Below are positions 5,575 through 12,860 of a stretch of DNA of 12,884 nucleotides, piece by piece. The notes below the pieces were generated by a model. The model worked only from the letters and a program-made list of their open reading frames with translations, was not told the origin of the DNA and searched no databases. The position numbers were made by a program, and so were the translations under genes. Where the stretch lies: positions 1 to 12,884 of the forward strand of contig CAYUAI010000105.1 of the NCBI GenBank assembly GCA_964442745.1, given 5' to 3'. The first letter of the stretch is position 1. Each line of letters starts with the position of its first letter. The stretch is from CAYUAI01 sp964442745. Lineage in GTDB: Bacteria > Pseudomonadota > Gammaproteobacteria > S012-40.

Positions 5575-5763
5575 ATGAAAGAATTGAATGTAAATGAAAT
5601 AGGTGAAGTTGCAGGCGGTGGTACATGCGTTGGTGAAACTATTGTACTGAAGGACGGAACTTTATATTGCAAAGGTACATATACAACCCTGACAGGTGCA
5701 ACTACTGGTAATGCCCTTCTTGTGTATCGCGTTAAACTGCCAACGATAAATAGGTTGGGCTAG
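5575..5763 (+). CDS. Double-glycine leader precursor peptide B (candidate class II microcin)
   Basis: A 62-residue precursor starting at the ATG at 5575, with GAGGA (5563-5567) at 7-base spacing; a GTG at 5539 is in frame but lacks support. The 15-residue leader MKELNVNEIGEVAGG fits the classic double-glycine pattern (compare the microcin V leader, also 15 residues and ending in GG). The predicted core is 47 residues: a Gly/Thr-rich first part with Cys18 and Cys32, able to form one disulfide, then a hydrophobic basic end (NALLVYRVKLPTINRLG). It is the first gene before the HlyD-type, C39-ABC and TolC genes on the same strand, 89 bases ahead with a hairpin between. It is therefore the most likely substrate of that exporter. 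The core is unfamiliar to me. Confidence 0.8.
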   Translation: MKELNVNEIGEVAGGGTCVGETIVLKDGTLYCKGTYTTLTGATTGNALLVYRVKLPTINRLG

Positions 5764-5780
5764 GGACTTAAGTTTAGCAC

Positions 5781-5786
5781 TATAAT
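5781..5786 (+). promoter_or_regulatory. Possible internal -10 box before the export genes
   Basis: A consensus TATAAT lies 67 bases before the adaptor gene ATG, but there is no convincing -35 at 16-18 bases. It may be chance in AT-rich DNA. Confidence 0.25.
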
Positions 5787-5807
5787 TTAGATTAACTTTT
5801 AAAACCA

Positions 5808-5833
5808 CCGGGGTCGAGTCGCATCGGCTCCGG
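5808..5833 (+). other. Stable RNA hairpin between precursor B and the export operon
   Basis: CCGGGGTCGA (5808-5817) pairs with TCGGCTCCGG (5824-5833) as a 10-bp stem with two G-U pairs and a 6-base loop. There is no long U-tract. It lies 8 bases before the Shine-Dalgarno of the adaptor gene. Such a structure could protect the precursor message or partly block readthrough, so that more peptide than exporter is made. Confidence 0.55.
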
Positions 5834-5852
5834 CTTAGTTTGGAGGTTGAAT

Positions 5853-7097
5853 ATGAATCTATTCAGACCCGAAGTCATTGACAAGAAACGTGATGAAAAT
5901 GTTTTCGGTGATGTGGTACTTATTCGCCCGGTATCATTTTCAGTTTACACTATCTTACTGGTTATCTTTGTCGCTTCATTGCTTATGTTTATGTACTTTG
6001 GCCACTATGCCAGTAAAGAAACGGTTAAAGGGGTACTTAACCCTCAGTCTGGTTTAGTCAAGGTTTATGCGCCACAGCGCGGCATCGTGCAGTTGCGTGA
6101 ATTTGAAGAGGGTGATGCAATATCTGTTGGTGATGTGATTTATGTTGTCTCAACTGAGCGGCATCTCAATGGTCATGAAAAAGTGCAAACGCTGGTGGCA
6201 CTGGAAACCGAAAAATCGATCGCGATTATCGAAGCACAAATCAACGAAGAAAAAAAACTCGCCGAACTCAATAAAAAGGATATTAGCAAACAGTTAAAAT
6301 ATACCAAGCAAGAAATTGCCTCACTCAAAAAAGAAATTAAGCTACACAAGGATCGAGTGGCGCTTTATGCCGAAGATGTTGTGAGAATCAAAAAAATCGC
6401 TAATGATCAGTTTGTGCCTAAAACAGAGTATACCAAAAGTTATCAAACACACCTGGACAGCCAAGTCAGGCTGGTGCAACTAGAGCGAAATCTAACTGCC
6501 ATGATGAATCGAAAATGGCAGTTAAAAGCAAAGATCAATAATATCCCTATCACATTGACTCAAAGTGTATTGTCTTATCAAAAATCGCTGTCTGATTATC
6601 GACAACGTTTGGCCGAAACACGCGGTAATCAAAGCTATACCATCGTCGCACCGGCATCTGGCCGAGTCACGGCTTTGCTCTATAGCATCGGTGATACGAT
6701 TAATCCAAAGTCACCCTTATTAACCATCTTACCAAATAAGACGGAACTCCGGGCTGATTTATATGTGCCTACACGAGCCGCTGGCTTTCTGTATAAAAAC
6801 CAGGAAGTGAAAATTCGTTTCGATGCGTTTCCTTATCAAAAATTTGGACTCTACGGTGGCATTGTTGAGCAAATTTCTGGCAATATTATGATCCCTGGGG
6901 AGGTAGTACTGCCTGTCGATGTGAAAGAGCCCGTCTATAAAGTCACCGTTAAACTCAATAAGCAGACGGTCACCGCATTTGGACGTGAGCATTATTTGCA
7001 AGTTGGTATGTTGTTGCAAGGGGATATCATTCGAGGTCGTAGTCGCATCATTGATTGGATATTAGAACCTTTGTATAGCTTAAGAGGGCATGGTTAA
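5853..7097 (+). CDS. HlyD-family periplasmic adaptor (membrane fusion protein) for peptide secretion
   Basis: Links the inner membrane ABC exporter to the outer membrane channel (type I secretion; CvaA-like role). The 414-residue protein starts at the ATG at 5853 behind a strong GGAGG (5842-5846). It has a cytoplasmic N-terminus, one membrane segment about 28-50 (SVYTILLVIFVASLLMFMYFG), a first half-lipoyl motif (68-100, VYAPQRGIVQLREFEEGDAISVGD), a long alpha-helical coiled-coil hairpin (about 110-255), the second half-lipoyl motif (261-294, YTIVAPASGRVTALLYSIGDTI), and a beta-barrel and C-terminal domain. Length and order are normal for bacteriocin-type adaptors. The stop overlaps the next ATG by one base (TAATG), showing an operon. 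Confidence 0.92.
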   Translation: MNLFRPEVIDKKRDENVFGDVVLIRPVSFSVYTILLVIFVASLLMFMYFGHYASKETVKGVLNPQSGLVKVYAPQRGIVQLREFEEGDAISVGDVIYVVSTERHLNGHEKVQTLVALETEKSIAIIEAQINEEKKLAELNKKDISKQLKYTKQEIASLKKEIKLHKDRVALYAEDVVRIKKIANDQFVPKTEYTKSYQTHLDSQVRLVQLERNLTAMMNRKWQLKAKINNIPITLTQSVLSYQKSLSDYRQRLAETRGNQSYTIVAPASGRVTALLYSIGDTINPKSPLLTILPNKTELRADLYVPTRAAGFLYKNQEVKIRFDAFPYQKFGLYGGIVEQISGNIMIPGEVVLPVDVKEPVYKVTVKLNKQTVTAFGREHYLQVGMLLQGDIIRGRSRIIDWILEPLYSLRGHG

Positions 7098-9220
7098 TGA
7101 GCAGTCCCGTTGATTTATTGCATTTCTCTTTCTCATCGAAACGCTTGCCCGTTATTTTACAGTCAGAGGTTGCCGAATGTGGGGCGGCTTGTTTGGCGAT
7201 GGTGGCATCCTATCATGGCCATAAAATGAGTATCGAAGCGATTAGGCAATATTTACCTGGTTCATTAAAAGGTGTCTCGCTGAAGTATCTCATGCAAGCG
7301 GCAGAGAAAATTCAGTTAAGCCCGCGTGCATTACGTCTTGAGTTGGATCAGCTTTGTCAGTTAACGTGTCCAGCCATATTACATTGGAACCTTGATCATT
7401 TTGTGGTGCTTGAATCTGTGCAAGGAAAGAAGGCGACGATTCACGATCCAGCACATGGGAAAAGAACACTGACACTTGACAAGATATCTGAACATTTTAC
7501 CGGTGTTGCCTTGGAATTAACACCCGGCAGTGAATTTGAGAAAAAGTCCGATATTCGCCGAGTAAAAATTAGTCGCTTATTAAAATCTGCGAGTGGTTTA
7601 AAGCGTGCATTGTTTCAAATACTGATGATGTCTCTGGTGCTACAGGTGTTTGTGTTAGTCACGCCGTTTTTTATGCAAATCACGGTGGATCATGTCATTG
7701 CGTCATCAGATGAAAGCTTATTGCTCGCGCTAGGTTTAGGCTTTGGTATGTTGGCACTGATACAAATGGCTGCAACGGCGTTGCGGTCCTGGGTCACACT
7801 CTATTTGAATTCTACCTTAGATGTGCAACTGCTTGGTAATACATTAAAGCATTTACTGCGACTACCGCTGGACTTTTTTCAGAAAAGGCACCTTGGTGAC
7901 ATTATTTCTCGCTTTGGTTCATTACGCAGTGTGATCACACTTTTTACCGAAGGATTAATCGCCAGCATTGTTGATGGTATCATGGCTGTTGCGACGTTGG
8001 TTATGATGTATATCTATAGTCCAACCCTCACCTTGGTGGTGATGGCAGCGGTCTTTATCTACATCGTATTGCGAGTGATTACCTTTCGTATCAATGAACA
8101 ATATAAACAAGAGTCCATTATTCTTTCCGCTAAAGAAAATACTAACTTTATGGAAACCGTTCGTGCGGTACAGATGATCAAGCTCTTTTCAAAGGAAGGT
8201 TCGCGTGAATCGATGTGGTTAAATCATTATGCCGCCTCACTCAATGCCAATATCAAACTCAATAAATTCAGCATTATTTTCGCTGCAGTTAATCAAACGG
8301 TGTTTCCCATTGCGACGGTACTCATTATTTGGTTAGGGGCTCAGGAAATAATGGCTAGCCTGTTTTCCATTGGTATGTTGTACGCGTTTTTTTCCTACCA
8401 GAATCAATTTAAAGAAAAGATTTCCACCTTAATTGAAACTATCATTGAATTTAAGTTGGCTGGTGTTGATCTCGAACGCGTCTCCGACATTTTACATGCA
8501 GAGCCAGAGCCTGGCGTTAATGGGTTTTTTGATACGCGAGATAGTATTCAGGGTGAAATTTCGGTTAAAAATCTTAGCTATCGCTATTCGGAAAATGAGC
8601 CTTATATTTTCGAGCACTTAAACTTTAAAATTATCACTGGAGAAACGGTTGTCATTGTCGGTGCTTCAGGCTGTGGTAAATCAACGCTATTAAAAGTGAT
8701 CTTGGGGTTAATCACACCCGACAAGGGCGATGTCTATTACGATGGTAAAAAATTATCACAGCTGGACAAATCCATGCTGCGATCCCAGACCGCGGCGGTG
8801 ATGCAGGAAGATTGCTTGGTCGCCGGGTCGATTGCGGAGAACATTGCGTTTTCTGATCCTCACATAGATCTCGATCGAGTGATTAAAGTCGCTAAAATGA
8901 CGGTCATTCATGATGAAATTAGCCAAATGCCTATGGCTTATAATAGTCTGGTTGGTGATATGGGAACCACATTATCCGGTGGTCAAAAGCAACGGTTATT
9001 TTTGGCCAGAGCGTTGTATGTGAATCCAAAAATACTTTTTCTGGATGAAGCGAGTAGCCATTTAGATGTCGATACTGAAAAACTCATCAATGCCACCATA
9101 AAGCAATTGCCAATCACTCGGATAATCATCGCGCATCGGAAAGAGACCATTGATTTGGCTGATCGTGTCATCGATTTATCGGCACCCGACGATCAATCAA
9201 ACGTAGTCGCAATGACATGA
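7097..9220 (+). CDS. Peptidase-containing ABC exporter (C39 peptidase-TMD-NBD, CvaB-type)
   Basis: Cuts double-glycine leaders and exports the core peptide with ATP. The 707-residue protein has all three domains. The N-terminal C39 cysteine peptidase (about 15-140) has Gln22 (oxyanion) and the triad Cys28 (QSEVAECGAAC), His101 (NLDHFVVL) and Asp117 (IHDPAHG), so it should be proteolytically active. The ABC membrane domain (about 160-450) has several hydrophobic helices, including QILMMSLVLQVFVLVTPFF. The ATPase domain (about 485-700) has Walker A GASGCGKST (522-530), the Q-loop MQED, signature LSGGQKQR (from 626), Walker B ILFLDEAS (Asp650, Glu651) and the H-loop IIAHRKE (His680). Both neighbours overlap it. 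Precursors A and B nearby are the obvious substrates. Confidence 0.96.
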   Translation: MSSPVDLLHFSFSSKRLPVILQSEVAECGAACLAMVASYHGHKMSIEAIRQYLPGSLKGVSLKYLMQAAEKIQLSPRALRLELDQLCQLTCPAILHWNLDHFVVLESVQGKKATIHDPAHGKRTLTLDKISEHFTGVALELTPGSEFEKKSDIRRVKISRLLKSASGLKRALFQILMMSLVLQVFVLVTPFFMQITVDHVIASSDESLLLALGLGFGMLALIQMAATALRSWVTLYLNSTLDVQLLGNTLKHLLRLPLDFFQKRHLGDIISRFGSLRSVITLFTEGLIASIVDGIMAVATLVMMYIYSPTLTLVVMAAVFIYIVLRVITFRINEQYKQESIILSAKENTNFMETVRAVQMIKLFSKEGSRESMWLNHYAASLNANIKLNKFSIIFAAVNQTVFPIATVLIIWLGAQEIMASLFSIGMLYAFFSYQNQFKEKISTLIETIIEFKLAGVDLERVSDILHAEPEPGVNGFFDTRDSIQGEISVKNLSYRYSENEPYIFEHLNFKIITGETVVIVGASGCGKSTLLKVILGLITPDKGDVYYDGKKLSQLDKSMLRSQTAAVMQEDCLVAGSIAENIAFSDPHIDLDRVIKVAKMTVIHDEISQMPMAYNSLVGDMGTTLSGGQKQRLFLARALYVNPKILFLDEASSHLDVDTEKLINATIKQLPITRIIIAHRKETIDLADRVIDLSAPDDQSNVVAMT

Positions 9221-10575
9221 ACACCTGTTTAATCCGTATACTAATGTTGCTGTGTTTTTCCATAAACGTCAGCTTCTCCGCGGAAGGCCTGTTTGATATT
9301 TATGCATTAGCATTGAAAGCTGACCCTACGCTAAGACAGTCTCAACTTGATTACGACATTGTAGTGGAGCAAAAGCACCAGGATTTCTCTCGATGGTTAC
9401 CGAGCATAAGTTTGAGTGGTGATATGACTGATAACTCACAAAAACGAACATATGATGTGTCTCAATTCGACGGAGAAGAAAGCTATAGCAGTTATGGCTA
9501 TTCGCTATCAATCAGCCAGCCCTTATTTCGCTACGAAAATAATGTCATTTATCAGCAAGCAACAGATAAAGTCAATCAAGCGAATATATCTTTACGTGCG
9601 ACCCAGCAAGCGTTGATAATCCGAATGTCAGAACGTTATTTTGAGATACTTGCAGCAACGGATAATCTAGGCTTTATTAACGCCGAGAAAATTTCAGTGA
9701 AAAGACAGTTAACGCAAGCAGAAGGGCGCTTAAAGGCGGGTCTGTCCGCTATTACCGATGTTTACGAAGCCAAAGCACAACTTGATTCAACCATTGCCGA
9801 TGTCATTGAGGCGAAAAATCAATATGAAAATTCCCTGGAGTCCTTGCGAGAAATAACCAATCGCTACCACGAAAAACTCAGACCTTTACGAGTCGCGCTT
9901 GAATTGGTTGAACCGCCAATAGTGGGTGTCGAAAAATGGATTATATTAGCGCTCAATAATAATCCTGATATTCTTCGTCTGCAGCATATTAATCAACAAT
10001 TACAACATGACGTAAAGCGTCAACGGGCAGCTCATTACCCGACCCTTGATCTGGTGGCGAGATATGCAAAAACAACGTCTGGTGGTGGTAGTTTTGGTAA
10101 CAGTAATACTGAAAATCGCACCATCGGGTTGCAATTTAGTTTACCGATTTATCAAGGTGGGGCTGTCACTTCACGCACTAAATCCGCTGTACTTAAGCAC
10201 GAGAGAAATTTAGAAAAACTGGATGCAACGATGCGATCAGTGAGACGTCAGGTGCATAAATCCTATCGTGGTATCATGGCGAATATTGCTCGCGTAAAAT
10301 CGTTAGCGCAATCGGTCATCTCTAATGAAAAAGCATTAAACGCTGTGGAAACGGAAAATAAATTGGGGATGCGAACAATCACTGATGTGTTTCAAGTCAA
10401 TAGAAAATTATATCGCGCTCGGCGTGACTATCAACGGGCACGATATGACTACGTCTTAAACCGGCTTCGATTAAAACAGTCAGTGGGTAACTTGTCCGCA
10501 CTAGATTTAAAGCAAATAGATCGGTGGTTAGGCACGGTCACACAATCAAGGAATAGGCGCCAAACAGGAAAGTGA
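9217..10575 (+). CDS. TolC-family outer membrane efflux/secretion channel
   Basis: Outer membrane exit duct of the type I system. The 452-residue protein has a signal peptide of about 22 residues (MNTCLIRILMLLCFSINVSFSA) followed by the TolC-like start GLFDIYALALKADPTLRQSQLD. Two related halves with long helices are visible: the first includes ISQPLFRYENNVIYQQA (about 92-108) and RLKAGLSAITDVYEAKAQLDS (about 170-190), the second ALNNNPDILRLQH and LQFSLPIYQGGAVTSRT (about 308-324), then NKLGMRTITDVFQVNRKLYRARRDY. These are the hallmark repeats of the family. It overlaps the ABC exporter gene by ATGA, so this locus has its own dedicated channel, whereas microcin V uses the chromosomal TolC. No clear terminator follows. 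Confidence 0.93.
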   Translation: MNTCLIRILMLLCFSINVSFSAEGLFDIYALALKADPTLRQSQLDYDIVVEQKHQDFSRWLPSISLSGDMTDNSQKRTYDVSQFDGEESYSSYGYSLSISQPLFRYENNVIYQQATDKVNQANISLRATQQALIIRMSERYFEILAATDNLGFINAEKISVKRQLTQAEGRLKAGLSAITDVYEAKAQLDSTIADVIEAKNQYENSLESLREITNRYHEKLRPLRVALELVEPPIVGVEKWIILALNNNPDILRLQHINQQLQHDVKRQRAAHYPTLDLVARYAKTTSGGGSFGNSNTENRTIGLQFSLPIYQGGAVTSRTKSAVLKHERNLEKLDATMRSVRRQVHKSYRGIMANIARVKSLAQSVISNEKALNAVETENKLGMRTITDVFQVNRKLYRARRDYQRARYDYVLNRLRLKQSVGNLSALDLKQIDRWLGTVTQSRNRRQTGK

Positions 10576-10668
10576 TTACATACCCATTCCTTAAGAGGAC
10601 AAACTCAAGCTTGTCAGGTAATGCCTAAGTACACTGCTGAGATAGATTATCCATCGTAAGAAAAGCAT

Positions 10669-10697
10669 TTGTGATTATGTTTCAAATTCTTTATAGT
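10669..10697 (+). promoter_or_regulatory. Predicted sigma70-like promoter in CRISPR leader 2
   Basis: TTGTGA (10669-10674), 17-base spacer, TATAGT (10692-10697): the same two hexamers and spacing as in leader 1. It reads toward the repeat and the 3' end of cmr6. Confidence 0.6.
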
Positions 10698-10789
10698 CAT
10701 TTTTGCAGTCTCAAAAGATGATATCCGAGACTGACTCGCTTGATTAAAAAACGAACTGAAATTTATATCATTCAGAAAAGTCAAGAGGG
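10669..10789 (+). other. CRISPR leader 2
   Basis: Block 10669-10705 matches leader 1 (2667-2703) at 33 of 37 positions, and the junction AAAAGTCAAGAGGGG before the repeat is also shared. This leader is about 100 bases shorter than leader 1. A shared CAAGCTTGT upstream (about 10607 and 2612) suggests the homology may begin there. Nothing else of note was seen in 10576-10668. Confidence 0.65.
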
Positions 10790-10825
10790 GTTAGAACGAT
10801 GCCCTGACTAAGAAGGGATTGAGAC
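10790..10825 (+). CRISPR. Solitary CRISPR repeat 2 (36 bp, no spacers)
   Basis: It begins GTTAGAACGATGCCCTGAC and ends AAGAAGGGATTGAGAC, differing from repeat 1 (2890-2925) at two positions. It is in the same orientation, and no further copy follows before the REPIN-like element that starts 13 bases later. Together with its leader it looks like a second, empty array of the same CRISPR system. Confidence 0.75.
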
Positions 10826-10838
10826 CATCAATGAGCCT

Positions 10839-11001
10839 CTCGTTCCCACGCTCCCGCGTGGGAATGCAGACCTAGCACAAAACTCACCCAGTTCAGCTTA
10901 ACAGGCGAAGTTTCAGGCCATTTGATATCTTTCGTCTTTAACTTGATCTTATGGCCAGTTATACTCTCGTAGGCATTCCCACGCAGGAGCGTGGGAACGA
11001 G
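10839..11001. mobile_element. REPIN/MITE-like element with two inverted REP hairpins
   Basis: The 29-base ends 10839-10867 and 10973-11001 are inverted copies matching at 28 of 29 positions. Each is itself a hairpin (TTCCCACGC - 4 bases - GCGTGGGAA). The 105-base interior has no coding potential. Two inverted REPs around a short spacer is the REPIN layout, moved in trans by RAYT transposases. It sits between CRISPR repeat 2 and the cmr6 stop and may also end the minus-strand Cmr transcript. Confidence 0.7.
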
Positions 11002-11016
11002 TGTAGCTCGCCTGAT

Positions 11017-12297
11017 CTATTGTACACCTTTTAGAATCGCATCTAATTTATCAAGTTTCTTTTGTTTTTGCTTCTCACGTTGTTTTTTGTTTCTGCCTGT
11101 TTCAGACCAACCGATTTCTTCGTAAATATTGGTTAATAACTCTACTGCACTTTTCCTATCTTTTTCACTCGGCCAAGCCACCGATTCATCAATCAAGCTA
11201 TTACACATGGCTTTAAATGATTGCAACATCGCTTGTCGTATTAGTGAATTCGCCTTGATATAAATTTCTAATTCTTGCTGCAATTGATGCAGTTGCTTGT
11301 TATTGTCTGATAATGATTCGAACTGCGCCAGCGCTTGTTCAGCATTTTTGACTTTTTGTTGTGCTTCACATTGGTGATCGTAGTTTTGTTTTAGCTTGTT
11401 ATAATAATTTATATCAGGCGTCATCTGACCATAGCCCACCGCCGTCTTAGCGCCAGCCCCCAACCATTCCAAGGCATTGGTTAATGCCTCTTTCACTAAT
11501 TCCAGATCAATATTTTTATCGATATCTTGATGGCGTCGACGCAATGCAATACTAAATAGAAAACGAGCTTGTCTGGTGACTAAAAAAGGGATAGGCACCG
11601 GATCATGCCAGTCGGCGGGAATAACTTCAGGCGGCTTGTCAATGCTATTAATATCTTGTCCTTTGACATACCAATTTCCCATGTGTGATGTCATGATATC
11701 GACCCCAAGGGAAACAGCTTGTACCGGTATCGCATCAAAAAAAATTAACTCGCCGGTTTGTACTTGATAATCGGCCTGATTCGGGTCCTTGCAGGTACTA
11801 CCAAACCATTGTAGCAGGCGTTGTTGTTGCTCAGCATCACTATCACTAGGCTCCCATGCTTCTAACCAACTACGTACCATCCCTTTCACTGTGGCACCAC
11901 TCAAATAAGGTACACCGAGCGTAGGATGCCAACTAAAACCATTTTCAATAGGATGTGAATTTCCCATCCCCGTGACAAAATGCCATTGGGTTTCAAAAAC
12001 ACATTCGACACCACCTAAAGAGCGGTTTAATCCCATTTGTCGCCTAACCGCTTGCTCCAGCGCGTTTTCATCACCGACCTGGCGGTACTTGGCAAATTGA
12101 GTGAGCCAGGTATTTTTCGCCTCTTTTGCTACTTTCCATTTTTCCTGGTCCTCATGCTGATAAATATCAAAAAACCGATCAAACCAAAGTCCTGCATGCC
12201 CCTTTGGATTAAATTTTGATCCTGGTGTATTTTCCAGTGACATTGAATAGAGAGGTCTTAGCAAAACCAATTTCTCTGTATCTAATGGTCTTGGCAT
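11017..12297 (-). CDS. cmr6: Type III-B CRISPR RAMP protein Cmr6
   Basis: RAMP (Cas7-like) subunit that caps the crRNA-bound backbone of the Cmr RNA-targeting complex. The start is the ATG at 12297, with AAGGA 6 bases upstream; an in-frame TTG at 12303 is less likely. Cmr6 features: NGFSWHPTLGVPYLSGATVKGMVRSW (119-144), FFDAIPVQ (187-193), LGVDIMTSHMGNWY (197-210), WHDPVPIPFLV (230-240) and the glycine-rich loop LGAGAKTAVGYGQ (279-291). Residues about 295-426 form an extra, charged, helical tail ending in a Lys-rich segment (KKQREKQKQKKLDK), which makes the protein longer than usual for Cmr6. It follows cmr5 by two bases. Confidence 0.92.
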   Translation of the reverse strand: MPRPLDTEKLVLLRPLYSMSLENTPGSKFNPKGHAGLWFDRFFDIYQHEDQEKWKVAKEAKNTWLTQFAKYRQVGDENALEQAVRRQMGLNRSLGGVECVFETQWHFVTGMGNSHPIENGFSWHPTLGVPYLSGATVKGMVRSWLEAWEPSDSDAEQQQRLLQWFGSTCKDPNQADYQVQTGELIFFDAIPVQAVSLGVDIMTSHMGNWYVKGQDINSIDKPPEVIPADWHDPVPIPFLVTRQARFLFSIALRRRHQDIDKNIDLELVKEALTNALEWLGAGAKTAVGYGQMTPDINYYNKLKQNYDHQCEAQQKVKNAEQALAQFESLSDNNKQLHQLQQELEIYIKANSLIRQAMLQSFKAMCNSLIDESVAWPSEKDRKSAVELLTNIYEEIGWSETGRNKKQREKQKQKKLDKLDAILKGVQ

Positions 12298-12299
12298 AT

Positions 12300-12665
12300 T
12301 CAATCCTTTTCCTGCATGTAAGCTTTGGCGAACTTTTTCACCCAGTCCATTAATGCTTGCGACTCTGCTTGGGCTAAACGATAGCTGTGCATATCGGAAT
12401 CAGTGATTCCATGAAGTAAATCATTGTAGTTTCCATAAGGCTGATTATCTTGGCAAAGCCAATTAGACAATAAGTCATACAGGTATTTATATGTTCCACC
12501 TTTCGAGTAATAAAAAGCCACCGCCTGACCCAGACCATTCATGTGAATCATCGCCGGTAAACTCGCTGCATAACTTTTATATTCACTTTTTAAAATTTCT
12601 TTTTTCGCATCAGCTTTGACACAATGAAGTGCATATTTGGCTCGCTCTTGCTGTATGGTCTGCAT
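12300..12665 (-). CDS. cmr5: Type III-B CRISPR protein Cmr5
   Basis: Small, all-helical subunit of the Cmr complex that forms the inner filament beside Cmr4. The 121-residue protein, a normal family size, shows Cmr5 hallmarks: ERAKYALHCV at the start, EYKSYAASLPAMIHMNGLGQAVAFYYSKGG (about 27-56), YLYDLLSNWL, and the C-terminal SYRLAQAESQALMDWVKKFAKAY. GAGGA lies 8 bases before the ATG at 12665; a GTG one codon upstream (12668) is also possible. It sits between cmr4 and cmr6 in the usual gene order, with 3 bases after the cmr4 stop. Confidence 0.93.
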   Translation of the reverse strand: MQTIQQERAKYALHCVKADAKKEILKSEYKSYAASLPAMIHMNGLGQAVAFYYSKGGTYKYLYDLLSNWLCQDNQPYGNYNDLLHGITDSDMHSYRLAQAESQALMDWVKKFAKAYMQEKD

Positions 12666-12668
12666 CAC

Positions 12669-12860
12669 TTAATTCCTCTGCTTTTGAATACTGACTGCGC
12701 ACCACCCCATGCCAACGGTTTCATTACCTCCGAGTTGCAACCAAGGGTGCTCAGCAAATAAATCAGTTACCGCACCTAAAATAGACTTTGCATCCATTTC
12801 TGCACTGGACTGGCGTGCTTTCACCGCCGATAATGCGACGTATAATACCCTAATTCGTCC
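12669..12860 (-). CDS. cmr4: Cmr4, C-terminal fragment (frame broken near the window edge)
   Basis: The last 59 or so residues of Cmr4, the RAMP backbone subunit that cleaves target RNA. It reads VLYVALSAVKARQSS, then SILGAVTDLFAEHPWLQLGGNETVGMGWC, with the family's C-terminal glycine-rich loop LQLGGNETVGMGW, and stops at 12669-12671 just before cmr5. Upstream of codon 12848 the similarity to Cmr4 ends, and in-frame TAA codons occur at 12861-12863 and further toward the edge. The gene is therefore interrupted by an insertion, or the last 36 bases are unrelated sequence joined at a contig end. The catalytic N-terminal part is outside the window. Confidence 0.75.
   Translation of the reverse strand, partial: GRIRVLYVALSAVKARQSSAEMDAKSILGAVTDLFAEHPWLQLGGNETVGMGWCAVSIQKQRN

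Noticed and set aside
6759..7019. An 86-codon minus-strand frame
   Set aside because: It lies wholly antisense inside the HlyD-type adaptor gene and has no coding features.
10839..11001. Insertion sequence between CRISPR repeat 2 and cmr6
   Set aside because: The element is 163 bp with no transposase coding; only a non-autonomous REPIN/MITE-type unit fits.
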